DNA from: Sphingomonas sp. NFR15 | GTDB lineage: Bacteria; Pseudomonadota; Alphaproteobacteria; Sphingomonadales; Sphingomonadaceae | Length of the DNA stretch: 64,000 nt | Reading direction: 5' to 3' | Assembly (NCBI RefSeq): GCF_900103265.1 | Contig: NZ_FMWX01000006.1 | Span: forward strand, 1-64,000 | The notes under the pieces: model-generated | Told to the model about the DNA's origin: nothing | Databases searched by the model: none | What the model saw: only the letters and a program-made list of their open reading frames with translations | Program-made: the position numbers and the translations under genes | In this document: piece by piece, positions 10,665-19,298 of the stretch | How positions within the stretch are numbered: the first letter of the stretch is position 1 | How the letters are laid out: each line of letters starts with the position of its first letter

Positions 10665-11474
10665 TTGGAAAAAGACCAACCCGCCGCGCCGGCCCCGGAT
10701 CGCCGCATCGCGCTGCTGATCGATGCCGACAACGTATCGCACAGCAACATCGCGGCGATGCTGGCGGAACTGTCGAAATACGGCACCGCCAACATCCGAC
10801 GCGCCTATGGCGACTGGGGCAGCGCCGGCCTCAAGGGCTGGCGCGACAAGCTCCACGAATTCGCGATTCGGCCAATCCAGCAGTTCAGCTATTCGGCCGG
10901 CAAGAACGCGACCGACATCGCGCTCGTCATCGATGCGATGGAATTGCTCTACACGCAGAAGCCGGACGCATTTTGCATCGCATCGAGCGACGCCGATTTC
11001 ACGCCGCTGGTGATGCAGTTGAAGGCCAATGGTCACGATGTGTACGGGTTCGGTGAACGCAAGACCCCGTCGCCGTTCGTCAATGCCTGCACCACCTTCC
11101 TGTATCTCGACAGCCTCGATGGCGGCGCGGCGAAGGACGCGGCCGCCGAACCGGCCGCCAAGCCCAAGGCGAACAAGAAAGCCGCCGACAAACCTGCCGC
11201 TACGGCCAAATCGCTGACCCAGGACGCCAAACTGATCGCGCTGCTGCGCGGCGCGGTCGAGGCGTCCGCCTGGGACGATGGCTGGGCGTCGATGTCGGCG
11301 GCTGGCAGCACCGCCAAACGCCAGGCGCCGATCGACCCGCGCAACTATGGCGTGAAGAACTTCCCAGCCTTGTTCGAGGCGACCGGCGCGTTCGAGATCG
11401 TCAAGGGCGACAACGGCCAGACCTATGTCGCCGACAAGCGCAACGCGGACCGGACGCCCAAGCCGGCGCTATAA
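10665..11474 (+). CDS. NYN-domain protein with C-terminal OST-HTH/LOTUS domain
   Basis: The 269-residue protein has a PIN-like NYN nuclease domain at about 12-150. Candidate metal ligands are the aspartates in LLIDADNVS, NATDIALVIDAMELL and SSDADFTPL. A low-complexity Ala/Lys linker at about 152-185 leads to an OST-HTH (LOTUS) domain at about 188-258, with the features NYGVKNFPALFEA and FEIVKGDNGQTYV. Such LabA/DUF88 proteins are thought to bind or cut RNA. The start is TTG 10665 with AAAGGAA seven bases upstream; no better start exists. There is no signal peptide, so it is cytoplasmic. Confidence 0.82.
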   Translation: MEKDQPAAPAPDRRIALLIDADNVSHSNIAAMLAELSKYGTANIRRAYGDWGSAGLKGWRDKLHEFAIRPIQQFSYSAGKNATDIALVIDAMELLYTQKPDAFCIASSDADFTPLVMQLKANGHDVYGFGERKTPSPFVNACTTFLYLDSLDGGAAKDAAAEPAAKPKANKKAADKPAATAKSLTQDAKLIALLRGAVEASAWDDGWASMSAAGSTAKRQAPIDPRNYGVKNFPALFEATGAFEIVKGDNGQTYVADKRNADRTPKPAL

Positions 11475-11481
11475 CCCAACC

Positions 11482-11552
11482 CCGTTCGTCCCGAGCGAAG
11501 TCGAGGGACGTACCCCAGGCGCAGGTGTCTCGACTTCGCTCGACACGAACGG
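11482..11552. repeat. Dispersed palindromic repeat, family A, long form
   Basis: An outer arm CCGTTCGTCCCGAGCGAAGT at the left faces ACTTCGCTCGACACGAACGG at the right, giving a long imperfect hairpin around a spacer of about 15 bases. It sits directly downstream of the NYN gene. Related copies occur at 15757-15835, 19771-19846 and 49339-49410, with short forms at 17046-17079 and inside mutS. Confidence 0.85.
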
Positions 11553-11586
11553 TTGAGGTATGTCCGGCGGATCGGCAGCACTCATA

Positions 11587-11682
11587 CGTCATGCCGGACG
11601 TGTTCCGGCATCCACCGTTCCGCACATCGATCCGCGGCGGGTCTCGCGGGACCGTGGATCCCGGAACAGTCCGGGATGACGG
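11587..11682. repeat. Dispersed palindromic repeat, family B
   Basis: The left arm CGTCATGCCGGACGTGTTCC with CCGGCATCCACC, and the right arm GTGGATCCCGGAACAG with TCCGGGATGACGG, form a long imperfect inverted repeat of about 96 bases. It lies 35 bases from the family A repeat and just beyond the end of the convergent UbiH-family gene. It fills most of the 238-base gap between the NYN gene and that gene. Only one copy occurs in the window. Confidence 0.8.
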
Positions 11683-11712
11683 ATCAATGCGTGAGAAACG
11701 GCGCTATAGCCC

Positions 11713-12930
11713 TCAAACCGTCATCCCTTGCAACAGCTTGGGCACATCGCCGCTCTCGCCGCGGGCCTCGGCCATGAAGCGATTCTTGAGCGGCGGCAGC
11801 CGGTCGACCGCCGACAGGCCGAAGCGACGCACAGCGTTCGCGGCCTTGCCCGGAATGCCGAACAGGTGCGTCAGCCCGTCGGTCGCCGCCGCGACCATGA
11901 ACGTATCGAGACTGCGCCAGCGTTCGTAGCGCGTCAGCACCTGCCGGTCACCGAGATCGAGTCCGGTGCGCTTCGCCTCGACCAGCACCTCGACCAACGT
12001 CGCCACATCGCGGAAGCCAACGTTGACACCCTGCCCGGCGATCGGGTGGATGCCGTGGGCGGCGTCTCCCACGAGCGCGAGCCGCTCGGCGGTGATCGTC
12101 GCGGCATGGTGGAAGCCGAGCGGATAGCTCTGCCGCTGACCTAGCGGCCCGAGCTTGCCGAGGAACCCACCCATCTTCTTGTCGCATTCGGCGAGGAAGC
12201 CACGCTCGGACAGTTTGATCATGCCCGGCGCCTCGTGGCGTTTCACCGACCAGACGATCGCGGAGCGATGGCCCTGATCGTCGTCGTTGAGCGGCAGGAT
12301 CGCGAACGGGCCCTGCGGGTAGAAGATTTCGAACGCGATATTCTCGTGAGGATGTTCGTGGTGGAGCGAGGTGACGATCGCCGCGTGATCGTACTGCCAG
12401 CGTGCGACCTTGAGGCCAGCCGCTTCGCGCGTCGGCGACGCGCGCCCCTCGGCCGCGATCAGCAGCGGTGCGCTAATGACTTCGCCCGACGACAAGGTGA
12501 CCGAGACGCCGTTCGCGTCGCGCGTGGTGGCGACCGCGCGGGTCTTCATTCGCACCTCGACCCCGTCCGCCGCCCGCGCCGCCTCATAGAGGGCGCGGCG
12601 CAGCAGGCGGTTCTCGAACATCGTGCCGAGCGCGCCCTCGCCGGGTTCGGGTGCGAAATCGAGCTTGCCCGGGGCGAGACCGTCGCTGACGCGGATGCCC
12701 TCGATGGGGCACCCCATTCCGTCGAGCCGGTCGAGCACGCCGATCGCACCGAGCAGACGGGTCGGCGCGCTGGCGATCGCCGAGGCGCGCCCGTCGAAAC
12801 CGGCGGCGAGGATCACGTCGGGATCGGCGATGTCGATCACGATCGCGCTCAGCTTGTGCGCCGACAGCGCCACGGCGAGCGCGCTGCCGACCAGCCCGCC
12901 ACCCAGAATGATTACGTCCGCTCGGTTCAT
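11713..12930 (-). CDS. UbiH/UbiF/COQ6-family FAD-dependent monooxygenase
   Basis: This 405-residue flavoprotein has the N-terminal FAD motif ADVIILGGGLVGSALAVAL, a DGRASAI-type motif (GFDGRASAIAS), and the second FAD-binding motif LALVGDAAHGIHPIAGQGVN. It belongs to the ubiquinone-biosynthesis hydroxylases, which add ring hydroxyls during coenzyme Q synthesis at the inner membrane. Which ring carbon it acts on cannot be told. I start it at ATG 12930; the frame is open further upstream but that region is not family-like. It lies downstream of msrB on the same strand, 59 bases away. Confidence 0.87.
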   Translation of the reverse strand: MNRADVIILGGGLVGSALAVALSAHKLSAIVIDIADPDVILAAGFDGRASAIASAPTRLLGAIGVLDRLDGMGCPIEGIRVSDGLAPGKLDFAPEPGEGALGTMFENRLLRRALYEAARAADGVEVRMKTRAVATTRDANGVSVTLSSGEVISAPLLIAAEGRASPTREAAGLKVARWQYDHAAIVTSLHHEHPHENIAFEIFYPQGPFAILPLNDDDQGHRSAIVWSVKRHEAPGMIKLSERGFLAECDKKMGGFLGKLGPLGQRQSYPLGFHHAATITAERLALVGDAAHGIHPIAGQGVNVGFRDVATLVEVLVEAKRTGLDLGDRQVLTRYERWRSLDTFMVAAATDGLTHLFGIPGKAANAVRRFGLSAVDRLPPLKNRFMAEARGESGDVPKLLQGMTV

Positions 12931-12989
12931 GCCGTTCGCTCTAGCGTTCCTGAAGGCCGGTGCCAAACCCTGAACGCGCGCCACACCGC

Positions 12990-13475
12990 TCAGGCGGGCG
13001 TGAACCTGAGCGCGACGCCGTTCATGCAATAGCGCTTGCCGGTCGGCGGCGGCCCGTCGTCGAAGACATGGCCGAGATGCCCGCCGCAGCGGCGGCAATG
13101 CACCTCGGTGCGCGACATGCCGAGCGATGCGTCGTTGCGGGTCCGCACCGCATTCGGCAGCGGCGCCCAGAAGCTCGGCCAGCCGGTGCCGCTGTCGAAC
13201 TTGGTCCTGGACGAAAACGCCGGCAGCGCGCAGCCGGCGCAGGCGAACACGCCCTTGCGATGCTCTTCGTTGAGCGGGCTGGTGAAGGGGCGTTCGGTGC
13301 CTTCATGGCGCAGCACGGTATAGGCGGCGGGGGAGAGCTTCGCCTTCCACTGAGCGTCCGACAGGGCGATCTCGAAATGCTCGGGCGGGGCGGCGGCGGC
13401 GCCACGGCACCCGAACAACAGGAACGCTCCCGCGCCCGAGGCGGAGAGCGTCAGGAACTGTCTGCGATCGTGCAT
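12990..13475 (-). CDS. msrB: Peptide-methionine (R)-S-oxide reductase with Tat-type signal
   Basis: The 161-residue protein reduces methionine-R-sulfoxide in proteins. The zinc ligands are Cys79, Cys82, Cys127 and Cys130, the catalytic cysteine is Cys150 in RYCMNG, and the core string GTGWPSFW is intact. The N-terminus MHDRRQFLTLSASGAGAF has a twin-arginine motif followed by a hydrophobic segment and a cysteine at position 23 (LLFGC), so export by Tat, perhaps as a lipoprotein, is likely. The lipobox is imperfect because of the phenylalanine before Gly. ATG 13475 has AAAGG about ten bases upstream. The periplasmic location suggests repair of oxidised envelope proteins. Confidence 0.92.
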   Translation of the reverse strand: MHDRRQFLTLSASGAGAFLLFGCRGAAAAPPEHFEIALSDAQWKAKLSPAAYTVLRHEGTERPFTSPLNEEHRKGVFACAGCALPAFSSRTKFDSGTGWPSFWAPLPNAVRTRNDASLGMSRTEVHCRRCGGHLGHVFDDGPPPTGKRYCMNGVALRFTPA

Positions 13476-13562
13476 TCCAGAGAACCTTTTCGAAGGATGG
13501 AAAGCATATAGGTACGCGGGGCGCGAATGCACGGATGCGCGCCGCGCACCAGCGAGCGGCGA

Positions 13563-14822
13563 TCAGGGCGTGGGCGTTCCGCTGAGCGCCTCGCCCACCG
13601 TTGCGACACGACGCTTGAACCAGCTCCCGCTCCCCGATTGCAGCACGCCACGCCGAAACGCGCGCGCACCGATCGTGATCGCGATTCCCACCCACAGCGC
13701 CTGCCACGCCAGCGCGAGCAGATGCGGCCACACGTGCGGGAAGTTGGCCGCATGTGCCGCCATCGCGAACGGCGAGCTGAACGGAAAAATCTCGGCGAAG
13801 CGCGTCACCCAATTGTCCGCGCCGCCGGCCGCGCGCAGCGCCAGGCTGAACATCAGCACCTGGACGATCGTGATCGGCAGCGACAGCATCTGAAGCTCGC
13901 GCGGCGTGGTCGCCTGCGCGCCGACCCCGAGGAACACCGCGCCGAGCAGCATGTAGGCCATGGCGAAATAGGCGAAGAACAATGGCACGAAGAGCGGCAG
14001 GCCGATCGCCGGACCGATCTCGCCCAGGCCGCCCGCCATGCTCGCCGGCAGGATCGCGGTGAGCTGGCTGGCGAGCGTGCCCCAGAAGCCGACGAACAAC
14101 ACCGCCGAGCCGAACATGCCGAGTAACTTGCCGAAGAACACCGCCTCCAGCGGCACCGCGGCGGCGAGGATTTCGATCACCTTGTTGTTACGCTCCTCGG
14201 CCATCGTGCCGACCGCTTGGCCGGACAGCAGCAGCGACAGGAAAAAGATACCGAACACGCTGAAGAACGCCGCCTGGCTGTGTCCGCCCGACGAGGCGCG
14301 TTCGCGTGCGATGGGGGTGAAGGTGGCCGCTGAGAGCGGGCGCGCGCCGCTCGCCGCGGCGCGCAGCGTTCCCTCGGAGAGTTCGGCGAGATAGCGCGAA
14401 TCGCCGCGCCCCTGCGCGCCGTAGAGGATCGTGGGAGCCGCGAGATCGCCATAAAGCGCGGCGGTGGTGTCCGGCCCCGCGCCGGCGAACACCGCACGCG
14501 CTTGCGTGGCGGGCGTGGTGCCGGGCGTCTCGAACGTCAGCACCGGGGGCTGATCGGAACGGCCGAACAATTTGCGCAGCCGCGCATCCGTGGCGCGCAT
14601 CGCCGCCTGCCGCTCGGGCGCGACGATCGCGACGATTTGCGCCTTGTCGGCGGCGTTGGTCGCCATCGACGTCGCGCCCCCTGCGCCGACCAGTCCGAAC
14701 GACAGCATGATGATCGGCGAGAGCAGGAACAGCAGGAAGGTCGGCGTGAACACGGTCGCGACGAAATCGCGGCGCGCGATCGTCAGCGTCTGGCGGACGA
14801 TGCGGTTGGACCTGACGCTCAT
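13563..14822 (-). CDS. ABC-2 type transporter permease (NatB-like)
   Basis: This 419-residue membrane protein has one N-terminal transmembrane helix (FLLFLLSPIIMLSFGLVGAG), a periplasmic domain of about 150 residues, and five or so helices in the C-terminal half (including FFSVFGIFFLSLLLSGQAVG and FVPLFFAYFAMAYMLLGAVF). The motif TMAEERNNKVIEIL is typical of the NatB/ABC-2 permease family. Its ATG overlaps the TGA of the upstream ATP-binding subunit gene as ATGA, so the two are translationally coupled. It probably exports an ion, drug or lipid; the substrate is not visible. Confidence 0.87.
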   Translation of the reverse strand: MSVRSNRIVRQTLTIARRDFVATVFTPTFLLFLLSPIIMLSFGLVGAGGATSMATNAADKAQIVAIVAPERQAAMRATDARLRKLFGRSDQPPVLTFETPGTTPATQARAVFAGAGPDTTAALYGDLAAPTILYGAQGRGDSRYLAELSEGTLRAAASGARPLSAATFTPIARERASSGGHSQAAFFSVFGIFFLSLLLSGQAVGTMAEERNNKVIEILAAAVPLEAVFFGKLLGMFGSAVLFVGFWGTLASQLTAILPASMAGGLGEIGPAIGLPLFVPLFFAYFAMAYMLLGAVFLGVGAQATTPRELQMLSLPITIVQVLMFSLALRAAGGADNWVTRFAEIFPFSSPFAMAAHAANFPHVWPHLLALAWQALWVGIAITIGARAFRRGVLQSGSGSWFKRRVATVGEALSGTPTP

Positions 14823-15748
14823 GCCGAAATCTCCTGCGTCGCGTCGAGCGCACTGGCGCCGACGATGCGGACGAAGGCGTCATGCAGCCCCGGTCGCTCG
14901 ATCGAGAGTCCGGCGATGCCGTGACCCCCGTCGATCAGCCGGCGTAGCGCCGCCTCGACGCCGCCATCCGGCACCGGAAAGTGCCAGCCATCGCGCTGAT
15001 GCACCGCACCGTCCGGGAGGTAGGCGGCCAGGCCGGGCTCGTCGCGGTCGGGTACGTAATGGGCGCGCATCGGCAGCAATCCGCGTGCCTCGGCGACGGT
15101 GCCTTCGAAACGATGCCTGCCGCCGGCGATGATGGTCAGCCGGTCGCAAAGCCGCTCGGCGTGCGCCATGACGTGGGTCGACATGACGATCGTCGCGCCA
15201 CGATCGCGCTCGGCGAGGATCAGCGTTTCGAGCCGCTCCTGATTGACCGGGTCCAGCCCGGAGAAAGGCTCGTCGAGCACGAGCAGTTCGGGTTGGTGGA
15301 CAACCGAGCCGAGCAATTGGACGAACTGCGCCATGCCCTTCGACAGCTTGCGGATCCTGGTGTCGGCGGCATGGCCGAGGCCCGCGCCTTCCATCAGCGT
15401 GACGGCACGCTTGCGCCCGGCCTTCAGATCGAGGCCGCGCAAGGCGCCCATGAACGCGATCGCATCCCTGGCGCGCATTCCCGGATACAGGCCGCGCTCC
15501 TCGGGGAGATAGCCGACCCGGTCGCTCGCGTCGCGCGGGTGGGTGTGGCCGAGCAGCGTGCGATGCCCGCCGTCGGGCTCTATGATGCCGAGCAGCATGC
15601 GCAACGTCGTGGTCTTGCCCGCGCCGTTTGGCCCGAGCACGCCGTAGATCGCGCCGCGCGGCACGGCGACGTCGACGCCATCGACCACACGCTTTCCGCC
15701 GAAGTTCTTGACCAGCCCTGTCGCATGGATGGCAAACGCGTTCGTCAA
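14819..15748 (-). CDS. ABC transporter ATP-binding subunit (NatA-like)
   Basis: The 309-residue ATPase has Walker A GPNGAGKTT, the Q-loop region YLPEERGLYPGM, a signature region LSKGMAQFVQL and Walker B LLVLDEPFSGLDP, followed by the H-loop (MSTHVMAHAE). A C-terminal extension after residue 230 fits the NatA/DUF4162 type. The start is TTG 15748 with GGAGG five bases upstream. The ribosome binding site overlaps the end of a family A repeat (15757-15835). It forms an operon with the overlapping permease gene and perhaps with msrB and the UbiH-family gene beyond. Confidence 0.9.
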   Translation of the reverse strand: MTNAFAIHATGLVKNFGGKRVVDGVDVAVPRGAIYGVLGPNGAGKTTTLRMLLGIIEPDGGHRTLLGHTHPRDASDRVGYLPEERGLYPGMRARDAIAFMGALRGLDLKAGRKRAVTLMEGAGLGHAADTRIRKLSKGMAQFVQLLGSVVHQPELLVLDEPFSGLDPVNQERLETLILAERDRGATIVMSTHVMAHAERLCDRLTIIAGGRHRFEGTVAEARGLLPMRAHYVPDRDEPGLAAYLPDGAVHQRDGWHFPVPDGGVEAALRRLIDGGHGIAGLSIERPGLHDAFVRIVGASALDATQEISA

Positions 15749-15756
15749 ACCTACCT

Positions 15757-15835
15757 CCGTTCGTCCCGAGCGATGCCGAGGACGGGGCGCAACCGAGCGT
15801 CCAGCAGGTGTCTCGACTTCGCTCGACACGAACGG
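15757..15835. repeat. Dispersed palindromic repeat, family A, long form
   Basis: Arms CCGTTCGTCCCGAGCGA and TCTCGACTTCGCTCGACACG(AACGG) flank a diverged centre. The repeat lies between the divergent ABC transporter and queG genes. On the minus strand its end (…CGAACGG) runs directly into AGGTAGGT and the TTG start of the ATP-binding subunit, so two bases of the GGAGG site come from the repeat. Confidence 0.85.
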
Positions 15836-15875
15836 GAGGGGTGATGGCGCCGCGCCGCCGTGGTAGCGGGCATTG

Positions 15876-17021
15876 ATGAACGAACACAACCCGCTGGCGG
15901 GCCAATCGGTTGCCGCGCGGCTCAAGGCCAAGGCGGCGGAGCTCGGCTTCGTCGCCTGCGGAGTCGCGTCCGCCGATGCGACCCCGCGTGCGGGCGAGCG
16001 ACTGCGCCAATGGCTCGCACAAGGCATGCATGGCGACATGCTATGGATGGCCGAGCGCGCGGCACAGCGCGAAAGCCCTGCGGCCTTGTGGCCGGCGGTC
16101 CGCAGCGTGGTCGCGCTCGGCATGAGCTACGCGCCCGCCGCCGATCCGCTCGCGCTGGCCCATGTCGGGGACATCGGCCGCATCTCGGTCTATGCACAGG
16201 GCGGTGATTATCACGATGTCGTCAAACGCGCGCTGAAGGCACTGGCGCGGTGGCTGGTGGCGGAGGCGCCCGGCGCGGATGTGAAAGTGTTCGTCGATAC
16301 CGCGCCGGTGATGGAGAAGCCCCTCGCCGAAGCCGCCGGGCTGGGCTGGCAGGGCAAACACACCAATATCGTCAGCCGCGAGGCCGGGAGTTGGCTGTTC
16401 CTCGGCGCCATCTACACAACGCTCGATCTGGAAGCGGATGCGGGCGGGCGCGACACTTGCGGATCGTGCGACGCCTGCCAGCGCGCCTGCCCGACCGACG
16501 CCTTCCCCGCGCCCTACCGGCTCGATGCCAGGCGGTGCATTTCGTATCTGACGATCGAACATGCGGGGCCAATCCCGCGCGCGCTTCGCGCGGGAATCGG
16601 CAACCGCATCTATGGTTGCGACGATTGCCTCGCGGTATGCCCGTGGAACAAGTTCGCAACCGCCGCCGCCGCCAACCGCGCCTTCCTGCCGCGCGCGGAA
16701 CTTGCCGCGCCGGAGCTCGCCGATCTGCTCGCGCTCGACGACGCGGATTTCCGCACCGTTTTCGCGGGATCGCCGATCAAGCGGATCGGGCGGGACCGGA
16801 TGGTGCGCAACTGCCTTATCGCAGCGGGCAACAGCGGCGTGGCGGCGTTGATTGCGCCGGTCGCGAGGCTGCTCGATGATCCCGCGCCTGTGGTGCGCGG
16901 TGCTGCGGTGTGGGCGCTCGGGCGGCTTGCTCCTGACCAAGCGGCGGCAGCGCGCACGCTCCGGATGTCAGCCGAAACGGATGCCGACGTTTACGCCGAA
17001 TGGGCCGCGCTCGCTCCCTGA
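15876..17021 (+). CDS. queG: Epoxyqueuosine reductase
   Basis: This 381-residue enzyme carries out the last step of queuosine synthesis in tRNA, reducing epoxyqueuosine with a cobalamin cofactor. The catalytic aspartate lies in VDTAPVMEK. Two [4Fe-4S] sites are formed by [12 protein letters not shown] and CDDCLAVCP. The C-terminal HEAT-like segment that grips tRNA is present ([20 protein letters not shown]). I start it at ATG 15876; a TTG at 15873 directly precedes it. No cobalamin or other queuosine genes are nearby. Confidence 0.95.
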   Translation: MNEHNPLAGQSVAARLKAKAAELGFVACGVASADATPRAGERLRQWLAQGMHGDMLWMAERAAQRESPAALWPAVRSVVALGMSYAPAADPLALAHVGDIGRISVYAQGGDYHDVVKRALKALARWLVAEAPGADVKVFVDTAPVMEKPLAEAAGLGWQGKHTNIVSREAGSWLFLGAIYTTLDLEADAGGRDTCGSCDACQRACPTDAFPAPYRLDARRCISYLTIEHAGPIPRALRAGIGNRIYGCDDCLAVCPWNKFATAAAANRAFLPRAELAAPELADLLALDDADFRTVFAGSPIKRIGRDRMVRNCLIAAGNSGVAALIAPVARLLDDPAPVVRGAAVWALGRLAPDQAAAARTLRMSAETDADVYAEWAALAP

Positions 17022-17045
17022 CCGGCGCCGCGCGATCACCCCTTT

Positions 17046-17079
17046 CCGTTCGTGCTGAGCGAAGTCGAAGGACGAACGG
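17046..17079. repeat. Dispersed palindromic repeat, family A, short form
   Basis: A 34-base element with perfect 8-base outer arms CCGTTCGT and ACGAACGG around a centre containing GCTGAGCGAAGTCGAAGG. It lies between the convergent ends of queG and the symporter gene. A second small hairpin follows at 17077-17094 (CGGCTC and GAGCCG arms). Together they could end transcription from both sides. Confidence 0.8.
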
Positions 17080-17122
17080 CTCTTGGAGGAGCCGCGCGAT
17101 CGTAGACGGCTCTTACGCGAGA

Positions 17123-18352
17123 TCATCCGGTCGCCCGCGCCCGGCCCAGCCCGACCGTGATCGCGATGTCCATCGTCACGTTGCCGACGGTGCGGAACAG
17201 GTCGGGGATCGTCTCGACGGCGATCAGCAGCCCGAGCGCCTCGATCGGCACGCCCATCGCGAACGCGACCGGCGCGACCGAGGCGATATAGCTGATCGTG
17301 CCGGGCAGGCTGACCGAACCCATCGTCGTGATCGCCGCCGTACACACGCCCGCCGCGAGCGCGCCCGGCCCGATCGCGACGCCCAGCCAATGTGCGATGT
17401 AGAGCGCCACCGCGAGGTTCATCGCCGGGCTGGTCGCACGGAACACCGCGACCGCGAGCGGAAGCACGATCCCCGCCGCAGCGGGCGCCGCTCCGAGCGA
17501 TTCGCTCGCCGCCAGCATCGTCGGCAGTGTGGCGAGCGAGGATTGCGTCGAGATCGCCACCGCCTGCGCGGGTGCCGCCGCGCGCGCGAACCGCAGCACC
17601 GAGACGCGGCCGAACACCGCCGCGACCGGATAGGCCGACAGCAGAACGACGAAGCCGATCGCCGAGACGATGACGATATAGTGCAGCAGCGCGCCGAACG
17701 CCGCCGCCCCCGTCCGCGCACCCACCCCATAAGCAAGCGCGCCGACGCCGATCGGCGCGAGCCTGAGCACCCAGGCGATGATGATGAGCAACGCATCGGT
17801 GATCGCCTGGAACCAGCGGGTCAGCATCGCGCGCGGTTCCGGCGCGAGCTGGGTGATCGCGAAGGCGAGCGCGAGCGCGAACACGGTGAGCGGCAGGAAC
17901 GAATCGCCCGCCGCCGCGCTCACGACGTTCGACGGGACGATCGTCTCGAAGAACGCGCCGAGCGTCGGCACGGTGCCAACCGGTTGCGCGCCGGTTAGCG
18001 CCTGCCGCAGCGCCGCCGACCAATGCGCAGGGAGTGGCCACACATCGAGCAGCAGCGGCGTCGCGATCGCCGACATCACCGTCGTCGACCACAGGATGAC
18101 GATCATCGTCAGCACCGCGCGCAAGGCGAGCTTGCCCGCCCGCGCGGCATCGGCGGCCGCACCGACACCGGTCACGAGCAAACCGATGATCAGCGGCACG
18201 ATCACCATCTGCAAGCCATGCAGCCAGGCAAGGCCGATCGGCTGCGTGAAGCCGGTGATCGCCAATGCGAGCCTGGAATCGATCGCGACGAGCGCGATGC
18301 CGATCAGCAGCCCGCTTACGAGCGCCAGCAAAATGCGTGTTGGCTGTGACAT
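17123..18352 (-). CDS. Dicarboxylate/amino acid:cation symporter (DAACS family)
   Basis: The 409-residue protein has about eight hydrophobic segments and the family motifs: the serine-rich hairpin region (AISTQSSLATLPTM, residues about 270-283), PLAVAVFRATSPAMNLAVA and ATTMGS-like AITTMGSVSLPG. It therefore belongs with GltP/DctA-type transporters, moving C4-dicarboxylates or acidic amino acids with H+ or Na+ into the cell. Some key motifs are diverged, so the substrate is uncertain. ATG 18352 has GGGGGA seven bases upstream and is preferred over the TTG at 18376. Confidence 0.85.
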   Translation of the reverse strand: MSQPTRILLALVSGLLIGIALVAIDSRLALAITGFTQPIGLAWLHGLQMVIVPLIIGLLVTGVGAAADAARAGKLALRAVLTMIVILWSTTVMSAIATPLLLDVWPLPAHWSAALRQALTGAQPVGTVPTLGAFFETIVPSNVVSAAAGDSFLPLTVFALALAFAITQLAPEPRAMLTRWFQAITDALLIIIAWVLRLAPIGVGALAYGVGARTGAAAFGALLHYIVIVSAIGFVVLLSAYPVAAVFGRVSVLRFARAAAPAQAVAISTQSSLATLPTMLAASESLGAAPAAAGIVLPLAVAVFRATSPAMNLAVALYIAHWLGVAIGPGALAAGVCTAAITTMGSVSLPGTISYIASVAPVAFAMGVPIEALGLLIAVETIPDLFRTVGNVTMDIAITVGLGRARATG

Positions 18353-18474
18353 GCCTGTTCCCCCGTTAGCGCTCAACGAACGGGGAACGCGCTAAAATGG
18401 CAAGCGGATTGTGGATTTCGGAGGGTGCGAGGTCTCCGGACCGGAGCATCAAGCAGCCGGCGCCCGGGCGTTGC

Positions 18475-18506
18475 GCCGTATCAGGAATCAGCCGTATCAG
18501 GAATCA
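18475..18506. repeat. 16-base tandem duplication
   Basis: GCCGTATCAGGAATCA occurs twice head to tail (18475-18490 and 18491-18506) in the 190-base gap between the symporter and CHAP genes. The rest of that gap holds nothing I can identify. Confidence 0.9.
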
Positions 18507-18545
18507 GGAGCCGCAGTCCCGCGCCGCCCGCCAATGAGGAGGCGC

Positions 18546-19097
18546 TTAAAAGCTCGCGGTCTCGTACGCGCCGGTCTGAACGCTCGCCAGGGTCATCTTG
18601 GGGGCGGGGGTGTCGGTGGCCGGCTCGGCATCGGCATTGCCGGCGTGGTCGGAGTAGATGAAGCCCTTGGTCGGATAGGCGGTGGAGCCGAGATCGTGCT
18701 GCGGGCCGTACCAGACCTTGACCATGCTCCAGTCGCCGTTCGCCGAGACATCGATCGCACGAACATTGGTCTCGATGCGGCCACGGCGCGACCAGTTGGC
18801 ATGGGTGAGCAGCACTTCGCGGTCGTTCACCACCGCGCTCACCATTGCGACGTGGCCGAGCCGCATGTGCCCCGTCGAGGCGAAGGCGAGCACCGCGCCG
18901 ACCTTCGGCGCGCGGCCACGGTCATAGCGACCGGCGGCCTGACCCCACCAAGTGTTGGCATTACCGCGAATCTGGATGCCGGAGATGGTGCGGGCATAGG
19001 GGGCGCACTGCCAAAACTGGGCGGCCGCAGGAGCCGTTGCCGTCAGGGCGCAAGACAACACCAGCGCGGAACGCGCTGCAAACGACTTGAAATTCAT
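18546..19097 (-). CDS. Secreted CHAP-domain hydrolase
   Basis: The 183-residue protein has a Sec signal peptide (MNFKSFAARSALVLSCALTA, cleaved near AAAQ at 24-27) and a CHAP domain at about 28-140. The likely catalytic cysteine is Cys31 (QCAPYAR) and the histidine His82 (LGHVAMVS); HANW at 99-102 fits the third active-site position. CHAP enzymes cleave peptidoglycan peptides as amidases or endopeptidases. The last 40 residues are Pro/Ala-rich. The start ATG 19097 has only a run of G upstream. I extended no further because the upstream frame is not protein-like. Confidence 0.83.
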   Translation of the reverse strand: MNFKSFAARSALVLSCALTATAPAAAQFWQCAPYARTISGIQIRGNANTWWGQAAGRYDRGRAPKVGAVLAFASTGHMRLGHVAMVSAVVNDREVLLTHANWSRRGRIETNVRAIDVSANGDWSMVKVWYGPQHDLGSTAYPTKGFIYSDHAGNADAEPATDTPAPKMTLASVQTGAYETASF

Positions 19098-19298
19098 GCG
19101 ACCCCCCAAGGTCTTTGGCTTCGTTGAGCCTATTGAGCAGGTCGCGGACGCGATGAAAACCCGGCCACGCCGACGAATGGAACCTTTTCCGATGAAGCGT
19201 GTTTCAGCGACGATAACTGCCCCACGGCACCGTGCTTCGGCGCGAACGGCGGGCGTCTGCGCTCGCCATAACGCTGCGGACGCTGTAGAATCATCGCC

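Noticed and set aside
17077-17094. Hairpin CGGCTC-TTGGAG-GAGCCG as a terminator of queG
   Set aside because: There is no T-run on either side, so I mention it only with the adjacent repeat.
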